This document shows positions 34,772 to 43,645 of a stretch of 64,000 nt of DNA, one piece after another. This stretch comes from Frigidibacter sp. RF13 (lineage in GTDB: Bacteria; Pseudomonadota; Alphaproteobacteria; Rhodobacterales; Rhodobacteraceae): assembly GCF_026626305.1 (NCBI RefSeq), contig NZ_JAPNUE010000001.1:310001-374000 (forward strand), read 5' to 3'. A program made the translations under genes and the position numbers. The notes below the pieces were generated by a model. It was not told the origin of the DNA. It did no database searches and saw only the letters and a program-made list of their open reading frames with translations. How positions within the stretch are numbered: the stretch's first letter is position 1; every line of letters starts with the position of its first letter.

Positions 34772-35195
34772 CTTCGCTCACTCCACTGAGGTCGAGCGCG
34801 AAGGAAAGCTCCCCCCGCACCTGGGACAGGCGCACCCGGTATTCGAGCCAGATGCGCAACCGTTCGGGGGCGCCCGATGGATCGGCGCCCGCGTCGAGCC
34901 TGAGGATCGTCACGCGTGGTTCCCAACGCTGGATCGCCTGGCGCACGTAATGGATGGCAAGGCCCGCCGTCGTCGCATCGTTTGGCGCAAAGACCAGCCG
35001 GTCTAGCGGGCAGCCGTAAAGCGGCCGCATCACCCGCTCGCCGGGGATGGTGGCGAGGAGGAGCATCAGCGACTGGCGGATCACCGCATCGCCCGAAACC
35101 ATCGCGACCCCGCCAGCAGGTGTCAGAGCGACGGCGCGGCCCGCGACGGCCTCGCCGTTCAGTCCGTCGAATGTCCATCCGGTCAGCATCGTCAT
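34764..35195 (-). CDS. GPW/gp25-like baseplate wedge protein
   Basis: A 143-residue protein of the gp25/GpW family. It shows the family core: VIRQSLMLLLATIPGERVMRPLYGCPLDRLVF, where the Pro-Gly-Glu-Arg and RPxYG motifs are diagnostic, then AIQRWEPRVTILRL. In contractile machines gp25 starts sheath assembly on the baseplate. Its stop overlaps the wedge gene start by 8 bp, and its start overlaps the stop of the PAAR-like gene by 4 bp. Confidence 0.92.
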   Translation of the reverse strand: MTMLTGWTFDGLNGEAVAGRAVALTPAGGVAMVSGDAVIRQSLMLLLATIPGERVMRPLYGCPLDRLVFAPNDATTAGLAIHYVRQAIQRWEPRVTILRLDAGADPSGAPERLRIWLEYRVRLSQVRGELSFALDLSGVSEDA

Positions 35196-35539
35196 TCACT
35201 CACCGCCAGAAGCTCCTGCCGCGCACTGGTCACGCCGAACGGCACGATATTGAGCTGGCTCCAGTTGGTGCGGCCGGTGGCCGTATCCTTGCAAAGCGCC
35301 TTGCCCCCGATGGTGACGAAGGCGGAATAGGCGGGGCTTTCGTCGACCGCGACGGTCTTGGTGCAGGGGGGCGTCGAGGGGGTCGCGTGCGGGCAGGCGG
35401 CGATCGGGCGGTCGAGGAGGTCCGGTTTCACCAATGCAAGGACGCCGTCCACGGTGACGAAATCCTGTGAGGCGTCCAGACCGACCGTCCCGGAATGGGC
35501 GCATTGCAGGAACGACTTTTCGGTCAGCGCGAAGGCCAT
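35192..35539 (-). CDS. PAAR-like spike-tip protein
   Basis: A 115-residue protein placed between the VgrG-like spike and gp25, where injection systems carry their tip protein. It has Cys/His pairs typical of metal-stabilised tips (QCAHSGTV, ACPHATPSTPPCTKT, ALCKDTATG) and alternating short beta strands. The start at MAFALTEK has AAGGGG 7 nt upstream; an in-frame ATG two codons earlier gives a 4-bp overlap with the spike gene stop and is also possible. It should cap the spike and may carry or attach cargo. Confidence 0.8.
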   Translation of the reverse strand: MAFALTEKSFLQCAHSGTVGLDASQDFVTVDGVLALVKPDLLDRPIAACPHATPSTPPCTKTVAVDESPAYSAFVTIGGKALCKDTATGRTNWSQLNIVPFGVTSARQELLAVSE

Positions 35540-35541
35540 TT

Positions 35542-37047
35542 TCATCCCCTTTCGAACTTGATCGCATCGGCGCGGATGGTGATCACCTTGCCCGGCGCCT
35601 CGATCACCATGTCGGAGGCGGCGGCAAGCCGTGTACGGCGCGGCGTGATGTCAAGAAGGCTGCCCGAGCGGTTGGCGAGGCGCAGCGCGCCGTCCTTGCC
35701 CTTCAGCTCCAGCACCTGCCCATCCTGCGAGCGCAGGTAGAGGCCGCGTGGCTGATCCTCGGCGCCCTTCGGCAGACGTTCGGTGCCGTAAAGCCCGCCC
35801 ACAACATAGCCGCGCGCGGGATCACCGTCGGGCAGAAGGACCAGCACTTTGTCGCCCCGGTCGGGCAGGGCGGCGAGGCCCTTGCGGGCGCCCGCGCCGG
35901 GGATGACGACATGCATCCAGCCCGCCGCCGCCGCGCCGAAATCGGTCAGCGTCACCGCACAGCGGCCGAGCCCTTCGGGGTCCTTCACATCGGTCACCTC
36001 GCCGATAGTGACCGATGTCGAGCGGGCGGGCGCGGGGCGCTTCGGCCGTTCGGTCGAAAACTCCGTCACATAGCCCTCGGCGGCAGTGATCCGGTGCAAC
36101 GTGCGGGTCAGCGCATAATCGCCCGCGAACGGACCCGGCGTGCCCTCGATCCGGGCGATCCGGCCGGGCGCCAGCAGGGGATCGCCCTCGGCAAGCCCCT
36201 CGATCACCGCCACAGCCGCCGCTGCCCGGTCGATCCCGCCCTGAAGCTCTGCCTCGGCCCCGCCTGCGCTGTCGCTTGTCCGGTTCAGCCAGACGCGGTC
36301 GCCCATACCGAGATCGCCGCCGGGATCGCGCATCTCGACCCGGTCCTGACGGGCGAGCGACAGTTTCGCCTCGCGCGGGTCGAGCGTTACCGCGTCGCGG
36401 CCGAGATGCCTGCCGCCCGGCAGCCAGCCATCGCCCGAAAGGTCGGCGCGATAGGCCAGAAGGTTGCGGCCACGGGCGAGTGTGACAGGCTCCTCCCCAT
36501 CGCCCGCAAGCGACAGAAGGCGAAGCTCGCCGTCGCGGAGGGTGGGGTAGAGGCCCGCCTCAGCTGCGATGTCGCAGAGAAGATCGAGGTCGGTCTGTTC
36601 GCCCTGCAGGATCAGATGGCGGGCGGGCGCGGCCTCGTCGACCCGTGCCGCGAGTCCGATGTCGCCCGCGAGCCGCCGGGCCAGATCGGCGGCGGAGGCG
36701 CTTTCCAGCGCGATCAGGCTCTGGCGGCGGGCAAGCTGGTGCAGGGCATCGCGGGCGATCAGCCGGAATAGGGCGAGCCCGTCTGCCGCTTCTTCCGCGG
36801 CGACCGCCGTGACCTTGCCTTCAAAGAGCGCCGCGGCCCCGGCGAGGCCAACGATAAGAACCGCGCCGGGCATCAGACCGGACGTCGCCCCGCCGGGCGG
36901 ATCGGCGAAGACAAGTTCGGCGACGGCGGGTGCGCCAAGCGCCTGTGTCACCCTCACTTCGGTCAGGCGCGCGGCAAGCGCGCCGTCAAGGACAGCGCCG
37001 TCAAGCGTCAGCGTCAGGCGCGGCAGCTGGAGGAGCGCGAGCGTCAT
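35542..37047 (-). CDS. VgrG/gp5-gp27-like hub and spike protein (Afp8-type)
   Basis: A 501-residue protein. The N-terminal 330 residues fit the gp27-like hub (TLTLDGAVLDGALAARLTEVRVTQALGAPAVAELVF; ARRLAGDIGL). An OB-fold gp5-like segment begins near TSVTIGEVTDVKDPEGLGRCAVTL (about 350), and a short beta-helical C-terminus ends at KFERG. There is no lysozyme or toxin extension. The start at MTLALLQLP overlaps the preceding stop as ATGA. It forms the spike pushed ahead of the tube on sheath contraction. Confidence 0.9.
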   Translation of the reverse strand: MTLALLQLPRLTLTLDGAVLDGALAARLTEVRVTQALGAPAVAELVFADPPGGATSGLMPGAVLIVGLAGAAALFEGKVTAVAAEEAADGLALFRLIARDALHQLARRQSLIALESASAADLARRLAGDIGLAARVDEAAPARHLILQGEQTDLDLLCDIAAEAGLYPTLRDGELRLLSLAGDGEEPVTLARGRNLLAYRADLSGDGWLPGGRHLGRDAVTLDPREAKLSLARQDRVEMRDPGGDLGMGDRVWLNRTSDSAGGAEAELQGGIDRAAAAVAVIEGLAEGDPLLAPGRIARIEGTPGPFAGDYALTRTLHRITAAEGYVTEFSTERPKRPAPARSTSVTIGEVTDVKDPEGLGRCAVTLTDFGAAAAGWMHVVIPGAGARKGLAALPDRGDKVLVLLPDGDPARGYVVGGLYGTERLPKGAEDQPRGLYLRSQDGQVLELKGKDGALRLANRSGSLLDITPRRTRLAAASDMVIEAPGKVITIRADAIKFERG

Positions 37048-37892
37048 GCGCTGCCTCCCGCTGATGCCGTTGCCGTGCCTGCTGCGGGGATGGTGAGGAC
37101 GGTTCCGGCCTCGATCCTCAACGGGTCCTCGATGCCACTGGCGGCGGCGATCGCCGACCATCCGGCGGGCGAGCCCAGATGATCGTTGGCGATCTGATAG
37201 AGCGGGGTCGCGACATTGCCGTCGGCGTCCGCGATCACCTCGACATAGGCCGCGTCGGTTTCGCCGCCCGCGCCCGGCAGCGGATAGTCGCCGGGCCCGG
37301 GCAGGGTGGGCGCGGGCTCGAACCGGTCGGGCGAGGGCGGCTGGGTATCCGGCACCCGGCGCAGCCGCAAGGTCAGCCAGGACCGCTGCGGCATGCCGCC
37401 GAGGCTGAACCGTTCCAGCCGCTCGGCGGCGGCGGTGACGACGGCGGGCAGATTCCAGGCCCGGCCCCAGATGAAGCGCACCACCGGCGCCTCGGTCGCC
37501 GCGCCGCTTGCGCGGGAAGGTTCGGCGAGACTCCAGAGCGGGCGCGTCAGGTCGCGCACATCCGGATCGGGCGGCGGAAGGGCGGGCAGGGGGGCTTCAC
37601 CTCCGGCGCTCTGTCCGGCCGGAACGGGTGGGGTCACGGGCGCCGAGAAACTTGCGGCCGGATCGAGGCTTTGCGCCAGATCGGTATCGAAGAGAAGCTG
37701 CAATTCGACCTCGGTCACCCCGCCGCCGGTTACGATCAGGGGATCGTCCGCCCCGGCGGCGCCGAGGATCGTGCCGCCGCGCGCCATGCGGGTGCGGAGC
37801 CCCGCCTGCCGGGAGAAGGTCAGGCTTTCGGGGTTCAGAAGGCAGGCGATCCGCTCGCCAGTCGCTTCGATCAGAAAGACTACCCGGTCCAT
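37044..37892 (-). CDS. Tube initiator / LysM-like baseplate hub protein (Afp7-type)
   Basis: A 282-residue protein. The N-terminal half (VVFLIEATGERIACLLNPESLTFSRQAG, DDPLIVTGGGVTEVELQLLFDTD) matches the CIS tube-like domain. Residues about 222-272 form a LysM-like module (PLYQIANDHLGSPAGWSAIAAASGIEDPLRIEAGTVLTIP). This pairing is the pattern of Afp7/T4 gp53-like proteins that join tube and hub. A Pro-rich linker lies between the halves. It overlaps the proline-rich gene upstream by 13 bp and the spike gene downstream by 4 bp. Confidence 0.88.
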   Translation of the reverse strand: MDRVVFLIEATGERIACLLNPESLTFSRQAGLRTRMARGGTILGAAGADDPLIVTGGGVTEVELQLLFDTDLAQSLDPAASFSAPVTPPVPAGQSAGGEAPLPALPPPDPDVRDLTRPLWSLAEPSRASGAATEAPVVRFIWGRAWNLPAVVTAAAERLERFSLGGMPQRSWLTLRLRRVPDTQPPSPDRFEPAPTLPGPGDYPLPGAGGETDAAYVEVIADADGNVATPLYQIANDHLGSPAGWSAIAAASGIEDPLRIEAGTVLTIPAAGTATASAGGSA

Positions 37893-38998
37893 GTCGGCGC
37901 CTCCTGATCAGGGCGGGGCACTGCCCAGCGGACGGGCGAGTATGGGGGGGCGGGTTCCGTTCGGGCCGCCGCGGGGTCTGAGGGCAGGGTGGGCCAGACG
38001 GTCTCCGCCACCTGTCGCGGCTCCGCCTGTGGATCAGCCTGGCGCAAAGCCGGTGTCGCGCGGGGCGTCCGGACCTCGGGCGCTGGTGGCCGGGTTGGCG
38101 CGGTCCCACTCCGGTGCAGAGGCGGAGCCGAGGCGGCGACCGGGGCGCCGATGCCGGTCGGGCCATCCCGCCATGCGCCATATGCGCGTGGCGCCTGGGG
38201 CAGCGCGTCGAGCGTCCGGACGGGCGCGGCAAGCGGCCAGCCCCGAACATCAAGCGGGGCAGGGACGGGCTCTTCGGGCAGCGGCGGCACGAAAGCGGCG
38301 GCCCGCCCGCCCGGGCCGCTCGTCGAGCCCTGCGCGCTCTCCTCGCTGGGCTGGCCCGACGAGGGAACGAAGGGACCGAGGAGGGGCGCGCGCAGGAAGG
38401 GGGCCGCGTGTGGGCTTCGGGGCTGCTGCGCAGTGTCGACAGGAGGGGCGATATCGGCGACGTGGCGCGCCTTGGCGTCCGGCGCGAAGTCAAGCAGGGT
38501 CCGGGCCTGCCGGACGGGCGCGCTTGCCATGGTAGGACACGATGCCGGTGTGTCGCTCGCGTCTGAGAGGCCCGCAAACTCCGGTCGCGGGCGTAGTTTC
38601 CTCGCAATCGGCCCATGCGGTACATTCGTTGGCATCGGGTGCACCGACTTGGGCGCGGGTGTCGGAAGATGGGTGATTTGACCCTTCGCCGGTGAGGTAG
38701 GCACGCTATAAGGAGTTGGGTCGGTTGGCGTCGGAAGGTTTTTGTGGCTCGGGGCGTTCAGTTCACTGACCGGCGCTGATTTCCCGCTGCCGTCGCTGCC
38801 GACAGAGCGTTCCGCAGGCGTCGCCGCCGCGAGCGCGCGGAGCCAGACCTCCGGCGCTCCCGGATAGCGCAGGCGGAGCGCGGCGAGCGGGTCGGGGGCG
38901 ACGTCCTGCCCAGCCACGGCCGCCTTCGGCGCAAGCGCGTCGGCGCAGCGGCGCAACAGCTCGGCCGCGCCCTGCCGGATATGGAGGATCAGCCCCAC
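37880..38998 (-). CDS. Proline-rich disordered protein between tube and hub genes
   Basis: A 372-residue protein in which only the first 60 residues look folded (LILHIRQGAAELLRRCADALAPKA; YPGAPEVWLRALAAATPAE). The rest is Pro/Ala/Arg-rich and probably unstructured. Its place in the gene order corresponds to the small Afp6-like slot of related clusters; the folded N-terminus may be that part. Residues about 205-227 are encoded by a copy of the interspersed repeat, inserted in frame. It could be a linker, a tape-measure substitute or a cargo adaptor. No family recognised. Confidence 0.6.
   Translation of the reverse strand: MGLILHIRQGAAELLRRCADALAPKAAVAGQDVAPDPLAALRLRYPGAPEVWLRALAAATPAERSVGSDGSGKSAPVSELNAPSHKNLPTPTDPTPYSVPTSPAKGQITHLPTPAPKSVHPMPTNVPHGPIARKLRPRPEFAGLSDASDTPASCPTMASAPVRQARTLLDFAPDAKARHVADIAPPVDTAQQPRSPHAAPFLRAPLLGPFVPSSGQPSEESAQGSTSGPGGRAAAFVPPLPEEPVPAPLDVRGWPLAAPVRTLDALPQAPRAYGAWRDGPTGIGAPVAASAPPLHRSGTAPTRPPAPEVRTPRATPALRQADPQAEPRQVAETVWPTLPSDPAAARTEPAPPYSPVRWAVPRPDQEAPTWTG
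38318..38384. repeat. Interspersed repeat, copy 4, inside a coding sequence
   Basis: Begins GCTCGTCGAGCCCTGCG, then GCTCTCCTCGCT, and ends CCGAGGAGG. It is very close to the intergenic copy at 28829-28893, but lies in frame within the proline-rich gene and causes no stop. Confidence 0.65.
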
Positions 38999-39008
38999 CG
39001 CCGCCCCC

Positions 39009-39479
39009 TCAGGCCCTTTCCAGCCGGTCGAAGGCGAGCCTCAAGGTTTCGACCGCGATCTCGCGCCCGAGCGCATCAAGGGGCGCGCCTTGCCATTCCG
39101 ACGGCCAGGCCGCGAAGAGGTTCCAGCGCAGCGCCTCGGCCGAACCGGACGCATCGAGCATCAGGATCGAGATGTCGCGGCGTTCGACACGTCCCTCGAT
39201 CGACTTGTGCATCCAGTCCCACAGTTCGCGACCGCGCGTCAGGCCATAGCGGAGCGTCACTTCCGCATAATCGACCCGGCCGGGAATATGGCGCACGATC
39301 TGATTGAGGCCGCCTTCGCGGTATTTGATCGGTTCGACCCGAACGCCAAGGCCGGTCACTTCGGTGAAATGCCCGGCGGTCACGCCGCCGATCTCGACCT
39401 GGAACTGAAAGGCGCGCAAAGGATCTTCGGGCATTGCTGCCTGGGCGGCATTGGTCTGGGCTTGGGCTGCTTCAGCCAT
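39009..39479 (-). CDS. Injection-system inner tube protein
   Basis: A 156-residue phage-tail-tube-type protein (gp19/Hcp-like beta barrel). DPLRAFQFQVEIGGVTAGHFTEVTGLGV is the standard opening. KYREGGLNQIVRHIPGRVDYAEVTLRYGLT and LFAAWPSEWQGAPLDA are further family marks. Rings of this protein form the lumen that holds cargo. Only one tube gene is present, whereas Afp/PVC-type clusters carry two or more. A strong RBS (AAGGAGAAAG) precedes it. Confidence 0.94.
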   Translation of the reverse strand: MAEAAQAQTNAAQAAMPEDPLRAFQFQVEIGGVTAGHFTEVTGLGVRVEPIKYREGGLNQIVRHIPGRVDYAEVTLRYGLTRGRELWDWMHKSIEGRVERRDISILMLDASGSAEALRWNLFAAWPSEWQGAPLDALGREIAVETLRLAFDRLERA

Positions 39480-39504
39480 TTTCTTTCTCCTTACGGGAAA
39501 CGGG

Positions 39505-40686
<1,182 letters not shown>

Positions 40687-40738
40687 TGCGACTTTCCTCC
40701 TGTTCGAGGGGCCTGATGCCCCGGTCGCGTCGATCCTT

Positions 40739-40764
40739 GCCGCCCGGGCGTTCGGCCCGGCGGC
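40739..40764 (-). other. Intra-operon hairpin between cap and sheath genes
   Basis: GCCG-C-CCGGGC / GCCCGG-CGGC with a short GTTC(G) loop: a 10-bp stem with one bulge, no T-run. A second small hairpin (GGGGC/GCCCC) follows. They could stabilise the downstream sheath message or slow readthrough. Confidence 0.4.
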
Positions 40765-40770
40765 GACTAA

Positions 40771-41232
40771 TCAGTTCATCCGCTTGGTGCGCAGCACCGG
40801 CGGCTCCTGCACCACGCCCGCGGTACGGCCCGGGCGGGCGCGTTCGATGGTCACATCGAGGTAAAGGCTCGCCGGATCGGCGAAGGCGCCGTAGCGCGCG
40901 ATCGCCGCCTGACCCGAGACGAGAGCCATCGGCAGCGACAAAACATCGCCAGCGGGCGTGGTCACGGTCAGCACCGGGGTCGCAAGCGCGGCGAACATCA
41001 ATTCGATCAGCGCGGCGTGCGCGGCGGCGGGCTCGTCATCCGAAACCGAGATCCGGTAGGTGAGGCACAGCCGGTGCGGCCGGACAGCGAGATCGCTGAG
41101 GCTCGTCGCCTCGGACGCCGCAACAAGGCGGAGCGTGATGCCGGTCCTGTCCTCAGCCGCACCTGCGGCGAGCGAGACGGGAAGCGCGCCCGCGTTGGCT
41201 TTGCACCAGTCAAGAAGCGCATGTGTTGCCAT
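40771..41232 (-). CDS. Injection-system cap/terminator protein (DUF4255, Pvc16/Afp16-like)
   Basis: A 153-residue protein of the DUF4255/Pvc16 N-terminal family, which ends the tube and sheath at the distal tip. Family look: MATHALLDWCKANA, GITLRLVAASEA, then LCLTYRISVSDDEPAAAHAALIELMFAAL, and a beta-rich end. The ATG at 41232 is preferred to an in-frame start six codons upstream. It is the first gene of the minus-strand operon, about 255 bp downstream of the shared upstream motif. Confidence 0.85.
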   Translation of the reverse strand: MATHALLDWCKANAGALPVSLAAGAAEDRTGITLRLVAASEATSLSDLAVRPHRLCLTYRISVSDDEPAAAHAALIELMFAALATPVLTVTTPAGDVLSLPMALVSGQAAIARYGAFADPASLYLDVTIERARPGRTAGVVQEPPVLRTKRMN

Positions 41233-41487
41233 TTGCAATCCTGCAGTCAAAAGCGGTCAAGAATGGACAGACCCGGTCACTCGCTACGGACAGTCAATCA
41301 GACAGGCCCGGCGGCCGGGAAAATCCCGCCAGGCGCCGGAACGCTTGGGCGCTACCGGCTGGAAAACATCTTCAATATCGCAATCACTCGCATGCCGGAC
41401 CTCCCGCGCCTGCGCCTCCTGACGCTGGAACACGAATGGCGAGGGCCCCGCACGGCCTGAACTGACGTTAGGTCACCTTTGCAAGCT

Positions 41488-41510
41488 GCAAAAGTCTGCA
41501 AAACCTTACC
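41488..41510 (-). promoter_or_regulatory. Shared island motif upstream of the injection-system operon
   Basis: GGTAAGG-TTTTG-CAGAC-T-TTTGC on the minus strand. It matches the 21502-21524 copy over GGTAAGGTTTT and GACTTT; both continue into a TGCAAA element. It lies in the 335-bp gap between kynU and the cap gene, 256 bp before the cap ATG. I saw no further gene in that gap. Confidence 0.6.
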
Positions 41511-41567
41511 TTGGGGCAGATTGCACGCGGAAGGCGAAAAGGTCTGCGAAGGTCGATGGTTTCGAGG

Positions 41568-42704
41568 TCAGCGCAGGGCGCCCGCGAGGCTTGCGATCAG
41601 CGCCGCGACCCCGTCCATCGTCGTCATCACGCCGGGTGACAGCCGCAGCGTCTGCCCGCGCGCATCGCAATTTACTCCCTCCTGTCGCAGCCGGTCGACA
41701 AGAGCCGGGGCAGGCCGGCCTTCCGGCAAACGCACCATCAGCGAGCCGCCGCGCTGGTCCGGGTCGCGAGGCGAGGCGAGCGTCAGGCCGAGATCGTCGA
41801 GACCTTCAAGGATCGCGGCGGAAAGGGACCGGTTATGCGCGAGGAGCGCCGCCGGATTCTGCCCCGCATGCCAGTCAAGCGCGGGTAGCGAGGCGGCGGC
41901 GGCCATCACGCCCGGCGTGCCATGATCGAAGCGGCGCGCGTCGGGGGCAAAGGCAAATCGGTCGAGGTCCCAGCGGAAGGGATTGTCCTGGCTGAACCAG
42001 CCGCGCAGCAGGGGCTCGCAGTCGGGCAACAGCGTCGGCGCAACATAGAGCGCACCGGCACCCGGCGTGCCGCACATCCATTTCAGACTGGTCGAGACGG
42101 CGAAATCGACAGCAGGCGCGGTGACATCGAACGGCAGAAGGCCCGCACCCTGCGTGATGTCGACGCCGATCAGGCTGCCCATACGCCGCCCGTGCGCGAC
42201 CAGCGGTTCAAGCGCAATCCGGTGCGACGATGTCGACGAAACCCAGGTGAGAAGCGCGAGACCGACACTTTCGTCCCAGCTCGCAAGATAATCCTCGTCC
42301 TCGACCCAGTGCGCGCCCTGCCGCAAGGGCACGGTGTCGAGCGTGAAGCCCATCGGCGCGGCGAGACCTGCAAGCAGGAAATGGACTGACGGAAAACAGT
42401 CCGCCGCGATCAGCAGCCGCTTGCCGCGCAGCCGGTCCGCGGGCAGGGCGGTAATGAGCTGCGACACCGCCGCCGTCACGCTTTCGGCAGTCGTGACGCT
42501 GCCTTCGGGCGCGTTCAATATCCCCCGCCAGCGGTCGATGAACCGTTGCCTGAGGCCGAGGACAGCAGGCCATTGTCCGTCATCAGCGCGGCCCCAGACA
42601 GCCGCAAACTCCGCCATCGCGCGGGTAAGATCGGCCGACTTGCCCTGATACTGGCCGATGGAGTGATAGAGAAAATAGCGCGATCCGTCGGGCAGGTCTG
42701 TCAT
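41568..42704 (-). CDS. kynU: Kynureninase-like class V aminotransferase-fold enzyme
   Basis: A 378-residue PLP enzyme of the kynureninase/class V aminotransferase fold. LLIAADCFPSVHFLLAGLA lies early, and LLTWVSSTSSHRIALEPLV and LIGVDITQGAGLLPFDV (with the PLP-ring Asp) are in the middle. The Schiff-base Lys is in VSTSLKWMCGTPGAGALYV. Kynureninase cleaves L-kynurenine to anthranilate and alanine in tryptophan breakdown. The family is broad, so another beta-elimination substrate is possible. The start at MTDLPDGSRYFLYHS has GGTGCC upstream and aligns with the family. It diverges from a crotonase gene across a palindromic site. Confidence 0.8.
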   Translation of the reverse strand: MTDLPDGSRYFLYHSIGQYQGKSADLTRAMAEFAAVWGRADDGQWPAVLGLRQRFIDRWRGILNAPEGSVTTAESVTAAVSQLITALPADRLRGKRLLIAADCFPSVHFLLAGLAAPMGFTLDTVPLRQGAHWVEDEDYLASWDESVGLALLTWVSSTSSHRIALEPLVAHGRRMGSLIGVDITQGAGLLPFDVTAPAVDFAVSTSLKWMCGTPGAGALYVAPTLLPDCEPLLRGWFSQDNPFRWDLDRFAFAPDARRFDHGTPGVMAAAASLPALDWHAGQNPAALLAHNRSLSAAILEGLDDLGLTLASPRDPDQRGGSLMVRLPEGRPAPALVDRLRQEGVNCDARGQTLRLSPGVMTTMDGVAALIASLAGALR

Positions 42705-42746
42705 GGGGCACCTCTCGGGCCGCAGATTGCCCTTCAGCGTAGGGTG

Positions 42747-42760
42747 TTTCAAGCTTGAAA
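42747..42760. promoter_or_regulatory. Palindromic operator TTTCAAGCTTGAAA
   Basis: A perfect 14-bp palindrome in the middle of the 138-bp divergent region between kynU and the crotonase gene. The TTCAAGCTTGAA core is a typical site for MarR-family regulators of aromatic catabolism. No regulator gene is adjacent in this window. Confidence 0.6.
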
Positions 42761-42842
42761 TACCGCTCGCACCAAGTTTTCCGCCGGGCATGGCCTTTGA
42801 CTGCGGCCTCTGGCAGTCTCCGCCCGACGAAAGGAACTGACC

Positions 42843-43640
42843 ATGCGCTTTCCCGATTCCCTGAAGCTTGAGAACCTCGCCGTTTCTGTAGATGACGACG
42901 GTATCGCGACAGTCGCTCTGAACCGACCCGAAAAGCGCAATGCGCTCGACAGCGCGACGGTGGAAGAGCTGGTCAATCTCTTCACTGCCCTGCCACGTTC
43001 GGGCGTGAAGGTCGTGGTGCTCCGGGCCGAGGGGCCGCATTTCTGCGCCGGTCTCGACCTTGTCGAACATTTCAACGAAGACCGGGAACCGGCCGATTTC
43101 ATGCACCTGTGCCTCCGCTGGCACGAGGCGTTCAACAAGATGGAATATGGCGGCGTGCCGGTGATCGCCGCTTTGAAGGGCGCTGTCGTGGGTGGCGGGC
43201 TCGAACTCGCCTCCGCCGCCCATATTCGCGTGGCCGATGCCTCCACTTATTTCGCCCTGCCCGAAGGCCAGCGCGGCCTTTTCACGGGGGGCGGGGCGAC
43301 GATCCGGGTGGCCGATCTTGTCGGCAAGGCACGGATGATCGACATGATGCTGACGGGGCGCATCTACAAGGGCGAAGAGGCGGTGGCCGTGGGACTCGCC
43401 CAGTATCTCGTCGAGGACAGCGAGGCCAAGGCGATGGAGCTTGCCCGCATCGCCGCCGCGCACCCGCCGCTGACCAACTTCGCCATCTGTTCGGCGATCA
43501 GCCATATGCAGAACATGTCAGCCCTCGATGCCGCCTACGCCGAAGCGGTGGTCGCGGGCGTGGTCAATACCCAGAAGGCGGCACGCGGGCGGCTTGAGGC
43601 CTTTGCCAACAAGACCGCCGCCCGGGTCCGGCCCGAGTAG
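42843..43640 (+). CDS. Crotonase-family enoyl-CoA hydratase/isomerase
   Basis: A 265-residue crotonase. [20 protein letters not shown] is the N-terminal signature, [10 protein letters not shown] holds the first oxyanion-hole strand and [19 protein letters not shown] the second. [16 protein letters not shown] carries the usual catalytic Glu position. It acts on acyl-CoA thioesters in the cytosol. Sharing a divergent region with kynU, it may belong to breakdown of the anthranilate or alkyl part, but specificity cannot be read from the sequence. The RBS AAAGGA lies 5 nt before the ATG. Confidence 0.9.
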   Translation: MRFPDSLKLENLAVSVDDDGIATVALNRPEKRNALDSATVEELVNLFTALPRSGVKVVVLRAEGPHFCAGLDLVEHFNEDREPADFMHLCLRWHEAFNKMEYGGVPVIAALKGAVVGGGLELASAAHIRVADASTYFALPEGQRGLFTGGGATIRVADLVGKARMIDMMLTGRIYKGEEAVAVGLAQYLVEDSEAKAMELARIAAAHPPLTNFAICSAISHMQNMSALDAAYAEAVVAGVVNTQKAARGRLEAFANKTAARVRPE

Positions 43641-43645
43641 CGGCG

